From Sphingobacterium spiritivorum (GTDB lineage: Bacteria > Bacteroidota > Bacteroidia > Sphingobacteriales > Sphingobacteriaceae): a stretch of DNA of 64,000 nt. The notes beneath the pieces were generated by a model. That model worked only from the letters and a program-made list of their open reading frames with translations. It had not been told where the DNA came from and did not search any database. The stretch is taken from contig NZ_CP068083.1 of the NCBI RefSeq assembly GCF_016725325.1, positions 1,550,001-1,614,000 on the forward strand, written 5' to 3'. The stretch's first letter is position 1; each line of letters opens with the position of its first letter. Positions 44,803 through 52,557 of this stretch are shown in pieces. Both the position numbers and the translations under genes were made by a program.

Positions 44803-47595
44803 GTGAAAAAACTATTTCTTCTAGATGGAATGGCGCTCATTTACAGAGCCTACTTTGCATTAAACAAAACACCGAGACTCACGTCAAATGGCTTGAATAC
44901 CGGAGCAATAATGGGATTTACAAACACCTTACTGGAAGTTTTGAAAAATCAAAAACCCACTCATATTGCAGTCGTATTTGATACAGATGCCCCTACAAAC
45001 AGACACATAGAGTTTGAGTCATACAAAGCGCATCGGGAAAAAATGCCTGAAGATCTGTCTGCCTCTATTCCATATATCTTCCGATTGATCGAAGGATTCA
45101 ATATCCCGATCATTACAAAAGATGGTTATGAAGCAGATGATATTATCGGTACTTTGGCCAAAGAAGGAGAGCAAAAAGGATTTACGGTATATTGCATGAC
45201 GCCCGACAAAGACTTTGGTCAGCTGGTATCTGACAATATCTTTATCTATAAACCTGCCCGAATGGGAAATGGCGCAGAAACACAAGGAGTACCCGAAATA
45301 CTGGCTAAGTGGGAAATTTCGGACGTGTCTCAGGTCATCGATATTCTCGGACTTTGGGGTGATGCCGTAGACAATATCCCCGGAATACCAGGGATCGGCG
45401 AGAAAACAGCAAAAAAATTAGTGCAGGACTTTGGTTCTGTAGAAGGAATTATTGCCAATTCGGATAAGCTAAAAGGCAAAATGAAAGAGAACGTCGAAAC
45501 TTTTGCCGAACAGGGGCTCCTTTCTAAACGTTTAGCAACAATACAATTAGATGTTCCAATCGAATTTGATGAAAAATCGCTGCTTCTTGAAGATCCGAAT
45601 AAGGAAGTACTGGAACCTTTATTTGCTGAACTGGAGTTCAGAACATTAGGAAAGCGTGTGTTTGGTGAAGATTTTTCTGTCGCTGATGCTACAGGGAAAA
45701 ACACTTCCGGTCAGATGGACCTTTTCAGCACGGCGATGAATGATACTACTCCGCTACAGGAAGAGCTTCCTCCTGTAGCAAGCAACAATATTGACAATAC
45801 AGCACACGAATATATCCTCGTTGATACCAGTGAAGCACAGCAAAAGCTGGCAAAAGAACTTGCAGCACAAAAAAGCTTCTGCTTTGACACGGAAACCACG
45901 GGTCTTGATGCCCTGGTCGCAGACATTGTTGGTCTATCCTTTGCATTTGAAAAAGGCAAAGCATACTATATCCCGACTCCTGCTTCACGTGAACAGGCAC
46001 TGGAAATTGTAAACATATTCAAACCTGTTCTCGAAGATCCAGCCATTCAGAAAATCGGTCAGAATATTAAGTACGATATCTTATTGCTTTCCCGTTATGA
46101 CGTAAAAGTTAAAGGAGCCTTGTTTGATACGATGTTGGCCCATTACCTGATCGATCCGGATACCCGTCACGGCATGGATGTATTGGCAGAAAACTATTTA
46201 GGCTATATTCCGGTTTCCATTACCAAACTCATCGGAGAAAAAGGTAAAAAACAAGGGAATATGCGGGATGTAGAAATTGAACTAATCAAGGAATATGCAT
46301 CTGAAGATGCGGACATCACCCTACAGCTGAAAGAAAAATTCGAACCTTTACTGGAAGAAACAGCTACTCTCAAATTAGCAGAGGAAGTCGAGTTTCCGCT
46401 TGTTTATGTTTTATCTGAAATTGAAAAAAATGGTGTTAAAATAGATGTAGATGTCCTTTCTGTATTTTCCAAAACAATAGAAGAAGATGTCCGTAATCTG
46501 GAAACCAGTATTTATGAAAAAGCTGGAGTCAAATTCAACATTGCCTCACCTAAACAGTTAGGAGAGGTATTATTTGACAAATTGCAGCTCGATCCAAAAG
46601 CAAAAAAAACAAAAACCGGACAATACAAAACAGGGGAGGATGTATTACTGACACTCGCTGGTAAATCCGATATTGTGCAGGATATACTGGATTTCAGACA
46701 GCTCCAAAAGTTGAAGTCAACGTATGTGGATGCACTACCAAGCCTGATTAATCCAATTACAGGTCTGATACACACCAGCTATAATCAGGCTGTCGCTGCA
46801 ACAGGCCGGCTTAGCTCCACGAATCCTAATCTTCAAAATATTCCGATTCGTACAGAAAGAGGTCGTGAGGTTCGAAAAGCATTTATACCAAGATCCGAAA
46901 ATAACGTGATTCTATCTGCCGATTATTCTCAGATCGAATTACGATTAATGGCAGAGTTGAGTCAGGATGCAAATATGCTCGAAGCTTTTCAAAAAGGATA
47001 TGACATTCACCGCGCGACAGCTGCCAAAGTATATGGACTGGAACTTGACGAAGTCTCCTCCGATCAGCGAAGAAATGCTAAAGCAGTTAATTTTGGGATC
47101 ATTTATGGTCAATCAGCATTTGGCCTGTCACAAAGTTTAGGGATACCCCGTCGTGAAGCCGCAGATATTATAGACCAATATTTTCAACAATATTCAGGTA
47201 TCCGCGACTATATGTCTAAAGCAATAGCGTCAGCAAAAGAAAACGGATTTGTAGAAACAATACTCAAAAGAAGACGTTATCTGAGAGATATCAATTCAGC
47301 AAATATGACTGTTCGCGGTTTTGCAGAGCGAAATGCCATTAATGCACCCATACAGGGCTCCGCTGCTGATATGATAAAAGTAGCCATGTTGCGCATTCAG
47401 GAAGATATTGAAGACCAACAACTGACCGGTAAAATGATCATGCAGGTACATGATGAATTGGTGTTTGATGTTCCTTTAGAAGAAGTTGACCAATTTAAAA
47501 CACTTATTCAAAATAGAATGAAAACAGCGATTCCCATGCAAGTACCTATAGAAGTGGAGATCGGACAAGGAAAAAATTGGTTAGAAGCGCACTAA
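44803..47595 (+). CDS. polA: DNA polymerase I
   Basis: 930 residues, starting at GTG 44803 (MKKLFLLDGMALIYRAYFAL, the canonical N-terminus). Three domains: 5'-3' exonuclease (about 1-290, with the GIPGIGEKTAKKLVQDFG helix-hairpin-helix), 3'-5' exonuclease (about 335-520) and polymerase (about 560-930). The proofreading residues look intact: FDTETTG (Exo I), IGQNIKYD (Exo II) and YASEDADIT (Exo III). Polymerase motifs are DYSQIELRLMA (A), RRNAKAVNFGIIYG (B) and QVHDELVFD (C). Followed 12 bp later by a small secreted protein gene. Confidence 0.97.
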   Translation: MKKLFLLDGMALIYRAYFALNKTPRLTSNGLNTGAIMGFTNTLLEVLKNQKPTHIAVVFDTDAPTNRHIEFESYKAHREKMPEDLSASIPYIFRLIEGFNIPIITKDGYEADDIIGTLAKEGEQKGFTVYCMTPDKDFGQLVSDNIFIYKPARMGNGAETQGVPEILAKWEISDVSQVIDILGLWGDAVDNIPGIPGIGEKTAKKLVQDFGSVEGIIANSDKLKGKMKENVETFAEQGLLSKRLATIQLDVPIEFDEKSLLLEDPNKEVLEPLFAELEFRTLGKRVFGEDFSVADATGKNTSGQMDLFSTAMNDTTPLQEELPPVASNNIDNTAHEYILVDTSEAQQKLAKELAAQKSFCFDTETTGLDALVADIVGLSFAFEKGKAYYIPTPASREQALEIVNIFKPVLEDPAIQKIGQNIKYDILLLSRYDVKVKGALFDTMLAHYLIDPDTRHGMDVLAENYLGYIPVSITKLIGEKGKKQGNMRDVEIELIKEYASEDADITLQLKEKFEPLLEETATLKLAEEVEFPLVYVLSEIEKNGVKIDVDVLSVFSKTIEEDVRNLETSIYEKAGVKFNIASPKQLGEVLFDKLQLDPKAKKTKTGQYKTGEDVLLTLAGKSDIVQDILDFRQLQKLKSTYVDALPSLINPITGLIHTSYNQAVAATGRLSSTNPNLQNIPIRTERGREVRKAFIPRSENNVILSADYSQIELRLMAELSQDANMLEAFQKGYDIHRATAAKVYGLELDEVSSDQRRNAKAVNFGIIYGQSAFGLSQSLGIPRREAADIIDQYFQQYSGIRDYMSKAIASAKENGFVETILKRRRYLRDINSANMTVRGFAERNAINAPIQGSAADMIKVAMLRIQEDIEDQQLTGKMIMQVHDELVFDVPLEEVDQFKTLIQNRMKTAIPMQVPIEVEIGQGKNWLEAH

Positions 47596-47607
47596 ACGTA
47601 TTGTGTA

Positions 47608-48720
47608 ATGATTAATCTCAAAAAAATCTGTTTGTTAAGTGTATTGGCACTCCTGTTCTTTTCATCGAAGGCACAGGAATCCAAATCAGTATACTTTGAA
47701 AAAGTAACGGATAGCCTGATGCGTTTTTACTTTGACAATTACTATTATCTGGCAGAAAAAAATTGTCCGTTTAAATCCATAGAACGAGTAACCGGATTTA
47801 ATAAAGAGACCAATACTTTTGAAGGAAATTTTAAAGATTTCGGACCCTCCGGACACGTCATTTTAACGGGAAGTCATATCAATGGTGTAAAAACAGGTCC
47901 CTTTATCGCTTATCATCCTAATGGTAAGATCAAGTGGGAAGCGACTTTTGCAGATGGACAGCCGGTTAATGACTGGAAATTCTATTATCCGGATGGCCGG
48001 CCGATGATGGTATTAAATTATGAGCAAGGAGTCCGCATCATATCGTTATGGGATAGAAAAGGGAAACAGACCATTACAGAGGGTGAGGGCCTGTACGATT
48101 TCACTATTCCTTTTGAAGGATATTCTGAATATGGCTATCCTATGCTTCGAAGAAGAGGAAGAGTAAAAAGTGGTGTACCTGCTGATAGATGGGAAGTCTA
48201 TTTCGTAGATGAAAAGAAAAACAGCGTCCTTGCGGCAGATGAATACTTTTCAGGTGGAGCTTTCAAAAGAGGAGATAACTATTTCACAGAGGATAGCTAT
48301 ACACAGTCTGATTTTCCGGTGTTGCCGGTAGAATACTTCGTTCGAGCAGAATACTTAGTGTTCAAAAAGTGCAACTTTGATGATTACAGTAACTTCACAA
48401 ATTATCTGAGTGAAAAAATTGAAAAATCATTTGATGTTGTAAAGCTGACATTTAAAATAGTACCCGGAAATTTTGAATACACCGCTAAATTATCTGAAGC
48501 AGGCAAACCCTCTAAAGTAACATTTACAAAAATGATAGAAGACGCTAAAACACAAAACATATTAGCGGCTATTATAGAGGTAATTCCGTATTATTTCCCT
48601 TCGCTGAAAAACAACCTTCCCGTCAATGATACGATCGTAGTTTCCGGTCGGTTGGAGGTGAATGAGGCAGGAGAGATAGATGTACATTCCATATCCATTA
48701 AACGTCCTGCAGAAGAATAG
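47608..48720 (+). CDS. Exported protein with MORN-type repeats and a TonB-like C-terminal region
   Basis: 370 residues with a signal peptide (ICLLSVLALLFFSSKAQ). Residues about 60-160 carry MORN_2/YwqK-like repeats: HINGVKTGPFIAYHPNGKIK and VNDWKFYYPDGRPMMVLNYE, with the G-x(2)-x-Y/F-xx-G/D-GK pattern. The C-terminal 110 residues, with EYTAKLSEAGKPSKVTFTKM and VSGRLEVNEAGEIDVHSISI, look like a TonB C-terminal-type fold without a transmembrane anchor. Function unknown. Likely co-transcribed with polA (12 bp gap), while psd downstream seems to have its own promoter. Confidence 0.75.
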   Translation: MINLKKICLLSVLALLFFSSKAQESKSVYFEKVTDSLMRFYFDNYYYLAEKNCPFKSIERVTGFNKETNTFEGNFKDFGPSGHVILTGSHINGVKTGPFIAYHPNGKIKWEATFADGQPVNDWKFYYPDGRPMMVLNYEQGVRIISLWDRKGKQTITEGEGLYDFTIPFEGYSEYGYPMLRRRGRVKSGVPADRWEVYFVDEKKNSVLAADEYFSGGAFKRGDNYFTEDSYTQSDFPVLPVEYFVRAEYLVFKKCNFDDYSNFTNYLSEKIEKSFDVVKLTFKIVPGNFEYTAKLSEAGKPSKVTFTKMIEDAKTQNILAAIIEVIPYYFPSLKNNLPVNDTIVVSGRLEVNEAGEIDVHSISIKRPAEE

Positions 48721-48742
48721 TTCTCCTTTTTGAAGATTATAC

Positions 48743-48750
48743 TATATTTG
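48743..48750 (+). promoter_or_regulatory. Candidate -7 promoter element for psd
   Basis: TATATTTG, exact TANNTTTG match in the short gap before psd; leader of about 12 nt. No -33 box at standard spacing. Confidence 0.45.
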
Positions 48751-48766
48751 CACAATATTTTTGAAA

Positions 48767-49420
48767 ATGAAATTTCACAAAGAAGGTTATACGAGTTTGG
48801 CAATTGTCGTTTTGATTATTTTCATTGCGAATGCCCTTGCTGATTATTATGACGCCCCTACTGCTGTCAAGTGGATCATTTATATAGTTTCAGCATTTCT
48901 GTTTATTACGATTGTACAGTTCTTCAGAAGCCCGATCCGCAAAGTAACAATTGATGATGGAGTGATTCTTTGTCCTGCAGACGGCAAAGTAGTCGTTATT
49001 GAAGAAACGGAAGAAACGGAATATTTTAACGACAGACGTATTCAGGTATCTGTATTTATGTCGCCAGTCAACGTGCATTCTAATCGTAATCCAATCAGTG
49101 GTATTGTAAAATATTTCAAATATCATCCCGGAAAATTTTTGGTTGCTTGGCACCCGAAATCCTCTACAGATAATGAACGTACCACAGTTGTAGTGCAGTC
49201 TAAGTCCGGTCAGGAAGTACTTTTCCGTCAGATTGCTGGAGCATTAGCTCGTCGTATCGTATGGTATGTGAAGGAAAATGATACTGTAACGCAGGGAAAT
49301 GAATTTGGATTCATCAAATTCGGCTCACGTGTAGACTTATTCCTTCCTCTTGGAACCAAGATCGATGTCAAACTGGAAGACAAGGTTGTAGGTGGAAAAA
49401 CCATAATCGGAAGATTTTAA
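48767..49420 (+). CDS. psd: Phosphatidylserine decarboxylase (short, PSD-A type)
   Basis: Makes phosphatidylethanolamine from phosphatidylserine. The ATG at 48767 (MKFHKEGYTSLAIVV) is preferred over an in-frame TTG at 48761. The 217-residue protein has two N-terminal hydrophobic helices (about 10-30 and 37-55), then the catalytic region with VFMSPVNVHSNRNPISG (conserved His) and a cleavage site at FGSRVDLFLP, where self-cleavage between Gly and Ser gives the pyruvoyl group. Short length and GSR site fit the class found in Bacteroidota. Confidence 0.93.
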   Translation: MKFHKEGYTSLAIVVLIIFIANALADYYDAPTAVKWIIYIVSAFLFITIVQFFRSPIRKVTIDDGVILCPADGKVVVIEETEETEYFNDRRIQVSVFMSPVNVHSNRNPISGIVKYFKYHPGKFLVAWHPKSSTDNERTTVVVQSKSGQEVLFRQIAGALARRIVWYVKENDTVTQGNEFGFIKFGSRVDLFLPLGTKIDVKLEDKVVGGKTIIGRF

Positions 49421-49449
49421 CATAGATTTAATAAAGCATTACTTATCTT

Positions 49450-49479
49450 AGGCTTCGAAAGTATTTCGAAGCTTTTTTT
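49450..49479 (+). terminator. Terminator-type hairpin ending at the kinase start codon
   Basis: A perfect 9-bp stem GCTTCGAAA/TTTCGAAGC (49452-49460 with 49464-49472), extendable by G-T and A-T pairs, loop GTA, followed by seven T. It terminates psd, and its T-tract ends at the base before the ATG at 49480. Confidence 0.85.
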
Positions 49480-50511
49480 ATGAATTTTAAACTGTTAGTA
49501 CTGATTAATGCCGCAGCTGTGGGATTATCCATTTCTATTGTCAGCTTTTATTATCAGCACGATATTAAAGCTGCTTTCATCATTTTTGGTATTTCCCTGA
49601 TCGTGAGTTTTGTGGTGTTTTATTTTCTCTTTGAAAAATATATCTATCGCCGTATCAATACCATCTATAAGCTAATACACAATCTCAAATTAGGAAAGGA
49701 CCTCAAAGATGCATTGGGTGAATATGTCAGCGATGACCCTATCACAGATGCTGAACGTGAGGTACGAGACTGGGCCAAAGAGAAAAAATCAGAAATAGAT
49801 AAGCTTAGAAGTCAGGAAAAATTCCGCAGAGAGTTTCTTTCCAATATATCTCATGAATTCAAGACACCCTTATTCGCTATTCAGGGATACATTGAAACTT
49901 TACAGGATGGACTCATAGAAGAAGATCCCGAAATGGCAAAAGGATTTCTGGATAAAGCTTCCAAAAATCTGGATCGTCTCAGCTATCTGATTCATGATCT
50001 GGATGAAATCTCCAAACTCGAATCCGGAAGAATCTCGCTGAATATTGAAAAATTTGATCTCTCCGAACTGATAAAAGAAACGATAGAAAATCTGGACGAT
50101 AAAGCCAAATCAGAAAAAATTGATATTGTATTCAAACAAAAGTATCAAAATGTGACTTTTGTAAAAGCAGACCGAAAGAAAATCCAGCAAGTGCTAACCA
50201 ATTTGATCGACAACTCTATTAAATACGGAAAAACAGGAGGAAGCACAGATATTCGCATATTCCCATTATTCGAACAGGTTCTTGTAGAAGTAACCGACGA
50301 TGGCCAGGGTATTGAAGAAAAAAATCTGCCGAGGGTATTTGAACGTTTCTACAGAACGGATAAAAGCCGGTCACGGGGAATAGGAGGATCGGGGCTGGGT
50401 TTAGCTATTGTAAAACATATTGTAGAAGCACACCAGCAGAATGTAAATGTAAGAAGTACGGAGGGAATAGGAACAACATTTGGATTTACGTTAGAAAAAT
50501 CAAAAAACTAG
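49480..50511 (+). CDS. PhoR-like sensor histidine kinase, minimal form
   Basis: 343 residues. Two transmembrane helices at about 4-24 and 31-51 with only a few residues between, so there is no periplasmic sensor domain; no PAS domain is seen either. A short linker leads to the dimerisation domain with phospho-acceptor His125 (FLSNISHEFKTPLFAIQGYI). ATPase boxes are NLIDNSIKYG (N), DDGQGIEEKNLPRVFERFYRTD (G1/F) and GGSGLGLAIVKHIVEAH (G2). It sits directly before the phosphate uptake genes; no response regulator gene is adjacent. The start must be 49480, because the first helix begins at residue 4. Confidence 0.9.
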   Translation: MNFKLLVLINAAAVGLSISIVSFYYQHDIKAAFIIFGISLIVSFVVFYFLFEKYIYRRINTIYKLIHNLKLGKDLKDALGEYVSDDPITDAEREVRDWAKEKKSEIDKLRSQEKFRREFLSNISHEFKTPLFAIQGYIETLQDGLIEEDPEMAKGFLDKASKNLDRLSYLIHDLDEISKLESGRISLNIEKFDLSELIKETIENLDDKAKSEKIDIVFKQKYQNVTFVKADRKKIQQVLTNLIDNSIKYGKTGGSTDIRIFPLFEQVLVEVTDDGQGIEEKNLPRVFERFYRTDKSRSRGIGGSGLGLAIVKHIVEAHQQNVNVRSTEGIGTTFGFTLEKSKN

Positions 50512-50559
50512 TCCATCTCATTGACAGTGAACATCAGTCAATATTAAGTAAGGTCAAAA

Positions 50560-50593
50560 TTAACACTAACTTAACATTGGCTTTATATCTTTG
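50560..50593 (+). promoter_or_regulatory. Pho-box-like triplet and promoter before the phosphate transport genes
   Basis: Three hexamers lie at an exact 11-bp period: TTAACA (50560-50565), TTAACA (50571-50576) and TTTATA (50582-50587). The pattern TT(A/C/T)A(C/T)A spaced by 5 bp is the PhoP-box known from Bacillus. The -7 element TATCTTTG (50586-50593) follows at once and no -33 box is present, so an activator could replace it. The downstream genes are DUF47 and a PiT transporter and the upstream gene a PhoR-like kinase. Regulation by a Pho system is inference. Confidence 0.55.
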
Positions 50594-50613
50594 TATAAAT
50601 TATATATTAACAT

Positions 50614-51261
50614 ATGTCGTTAAATAGTATTTTCAGTTATTTTGTTCCAAAGGACAAAAAATTTTTCCCGCTATTCGAACAAGCAGGAAGCAATCTGATC
50701 GAGATGGCCAAATTGTTGAAAGAAAATGTCAACTCAACAAATCTTGAAACCCGTAAAGAGATCACCAAAAAAATTGAGGATTTGGAACACAAGGGTGATA
50801 GCATCACGCATCAGATCCATTTAGAACTGGGTAAAAATTTTATCACACCTTTCGATAGAGAAGATATCCACGCATTAGCAAGCTCACTTGACGATGTTGC
50901 AGACTTTATTCACGGAGCATCTAACCGTATGGAATTATACAAAGTCCTGGAACCAAGTCAGCCTATGATCGAGATCACTGAATTGATTCTGGAAGCAACA
51001 GAACACGTTGCAAAAGCAATATATGAACTAAGAGATCTGAAAAACATTCGCAATATCACAGATTCATGTGTAAGAATAAACAGTGTTGAAAACAAGGCAG
51101 ATTATATTTTTGATAAAGCGGTAGCTGATCTTTTTGAATATGAGAAAGACGCAATCACGCTTATCAAATATAAAGAAGTACTATCTGCAATGGAAGATGC
51201 TACAGATAAATGCGAAGATGTCGCAAATGTATTAGAAAGTATTTTAGTTAAGAATGCGTAA
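50614..51261 (+). CDS. DUF47 (PhoU-like) phosphate transport accessory protein
   Basis: 215-residue all-helical PhoU-like protein: FVPKDKKFFPLFEQAGSNLI at the N-terminus, IEDLEHKGDSITHQIHLELG with the conserved E-x-x-x-D metal-binding pattern, and TPFDREDIHALASSLDDVAD with the family's signature. DUF47 proteins are thought to control the adjacent PiT transporter. The gap to it is 36 bp. Confidence 0.94.
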   Translation: MSLNSIFSYFVPKDKKFFPLFEQAGSNLIEMAKLLKENVNSTNLETRKEITKKIEDLEHKGDSITHQIHLELGKNFITPFDREDIHALASSLDDVADFIHGASNRMELYKVLEPSQPMIEITELILEATEHVAKAIYELRDLKNIRNITDSCVRINSVENKADYIFDKAVADLFEYEKDAITLIKYKEVLSAMEDATDKCEDVANVLESILVKNA

Positions 51262-51297
51262 AATCCAATTTAGGATTTAAGTTTTAACAATTTCACA

Positions 51298-52308
51298 ATG
51301 ATTTCAACCTTATTAGTTGTTGTTATTATTTTAGCAATTGCTTTTGACTATATCAATGGTTTCCATGATGCAGCCAACTCTATTGCTACAGTAGTTTCGA
51401 CAAAAGTATTAACGCCATTTATGGCTGTATTATGGGCAGCAATATTCAATTTTGCAGCCTACTTTTATTTTACTGACCATAAAGTAGCCAATACCGTAGC
51501 CAAAACAGTTATTGAAGAATACATTACACTGGAAGTAATATTCGCCGGCCTGGTGGCTGCTATCGGATGGAATTTATTCACCTGGTATTATGGTATCCCT
51601 TCAAGCTCTTCGCATACGCTTATAGGCGGGTTTGCAGGATCGGGAATGGCTTATGCCTATATTATGGGAGGTGATCCCATCCACGCCATCAACATTGATG
51701 CGACATTAAAAATTATTTCATTCATTGTACTCGCTCCAGTCATAGGGATGATAATATCTGTCATCATTACCCTGATCATTATCAATCTGGCGAAGAAAAG
51801 TAGACCAAGCGTAGCAGAAAAATGGTTTAAGTTTTTACAACTGATCTCTTCGGCGGCGCTTAGTTTTGCTCATGGAGGTAATGATGCACAAAAAGTAATG
51901 GGTATTATCCTTGTTGCGATGGTAGCAGGAGGTTATATTGAGAACACCAGTCATATGCCCGAATGGATACCATTGACCTGTTATGCTGCTATTTCTGCCG
52001 GAACAATGAGTGGCGGATGGAAAATCGTAAAAACAATGGGAACCAAGATCACTAAAGTAACTCCTCTGGAAGGTGTAAGTGCCGAAACAGCCGGAGCAGT
52101 AACGTTGGGTATCACAGAACATTTCGGAATTCCAGCTTCTACTACACATACCATAACGGGATCTATTATCGGTGTTGGAATTGTAAAAAGAGTTTCTGCA
52201 GTAAGATGGGGCGTTACGATCAGCCTACTTTGGGCCTGGATTCTGACAATACCAGTTTCAGCACTATTGGGTGGTATCACGCTGGCAATCATCCATTATA
52301 TTTTATAA
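51298..52308 (+). CDS. pit: PiT-family inorganic phosphate transporter
   Basis: 336-residue low-affinity phosphate/cation symporter with about ten transmembrane segments. The two inverted PiT signatures are present: FDYINGFHDAANSIATVVST near residues 16-35 and SFAHGGNDAQKVMGIILV near 184-201. GIPSSSSHTLIGGFAGS and GIPASTTHTITGSIIGVG are the paired re-entrant motifs. Linked to DUF47 in an operon. Confidence 0.96.
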   Translation: MISTLLVVVIILAIAFDYINGFHDAANSIATVVSTKVLTPFMAVLWAAIFNFAAYFYFTDHKVANTVAKTVIEEYITLEVIFAGLVAAIGWNLFTWYYGIPSSSSHTLIGGFAGSGMAYAYIMGGDPIHAINIDATLKIISFIVLAPVIGMIISVIITLIIINLAKKSRPSVAEKWFKFLQLISSAALSFAHGGNDAQKVMGIILVAMVAGGYIENTSHMPEWIPLTCYAAISAGTMSGGWKIVKTMGTKITKVTPLEGVSAETAGAVTLGITEHFGIPASTTHTITGSIIGVGIVKRVSAVRWGVTISLLWAWILTIPVSALLGGITLAIIHYIL

Positions 52309-52372
52309 TCGTAGTTAAAAGGCTACAATTATGTCCGTTTTATTGTAATTCGATGAATTCAATATTAAAAAA

Positions 52373-52404
52373 TTTGTGTATAAAGTTCAAAATAGGTACA
52401 TTTA
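52373..52404 (+). promoter_or_regulatory. Candidate promoter for the OmpA-type gene
   Basis: TTTG (52373-52376 region, AATTTG), 20 bp, TACATTTA (52397-52404, one mismatch). It predicts a leader of about 150 nt that includes the palindrome AAGATTTAAATCTT at 52442-52455. A long leader and favourable codons fit high expression. Confidence 0.6.
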
Positions 52405-52557
52405 CACGCTAAATTGAAAATCTGAAGGCAATCAGGTAATGAAGATTTAAATCTTTTAAAGCATTTTAAATTTTTGGTACAGTTATTGTTTAGATTGTTA
52501 GTGTTAAATTAAGTTAAAGAAAACAATTAAAATTTTAATAACCTTAAAAACAAGAGT

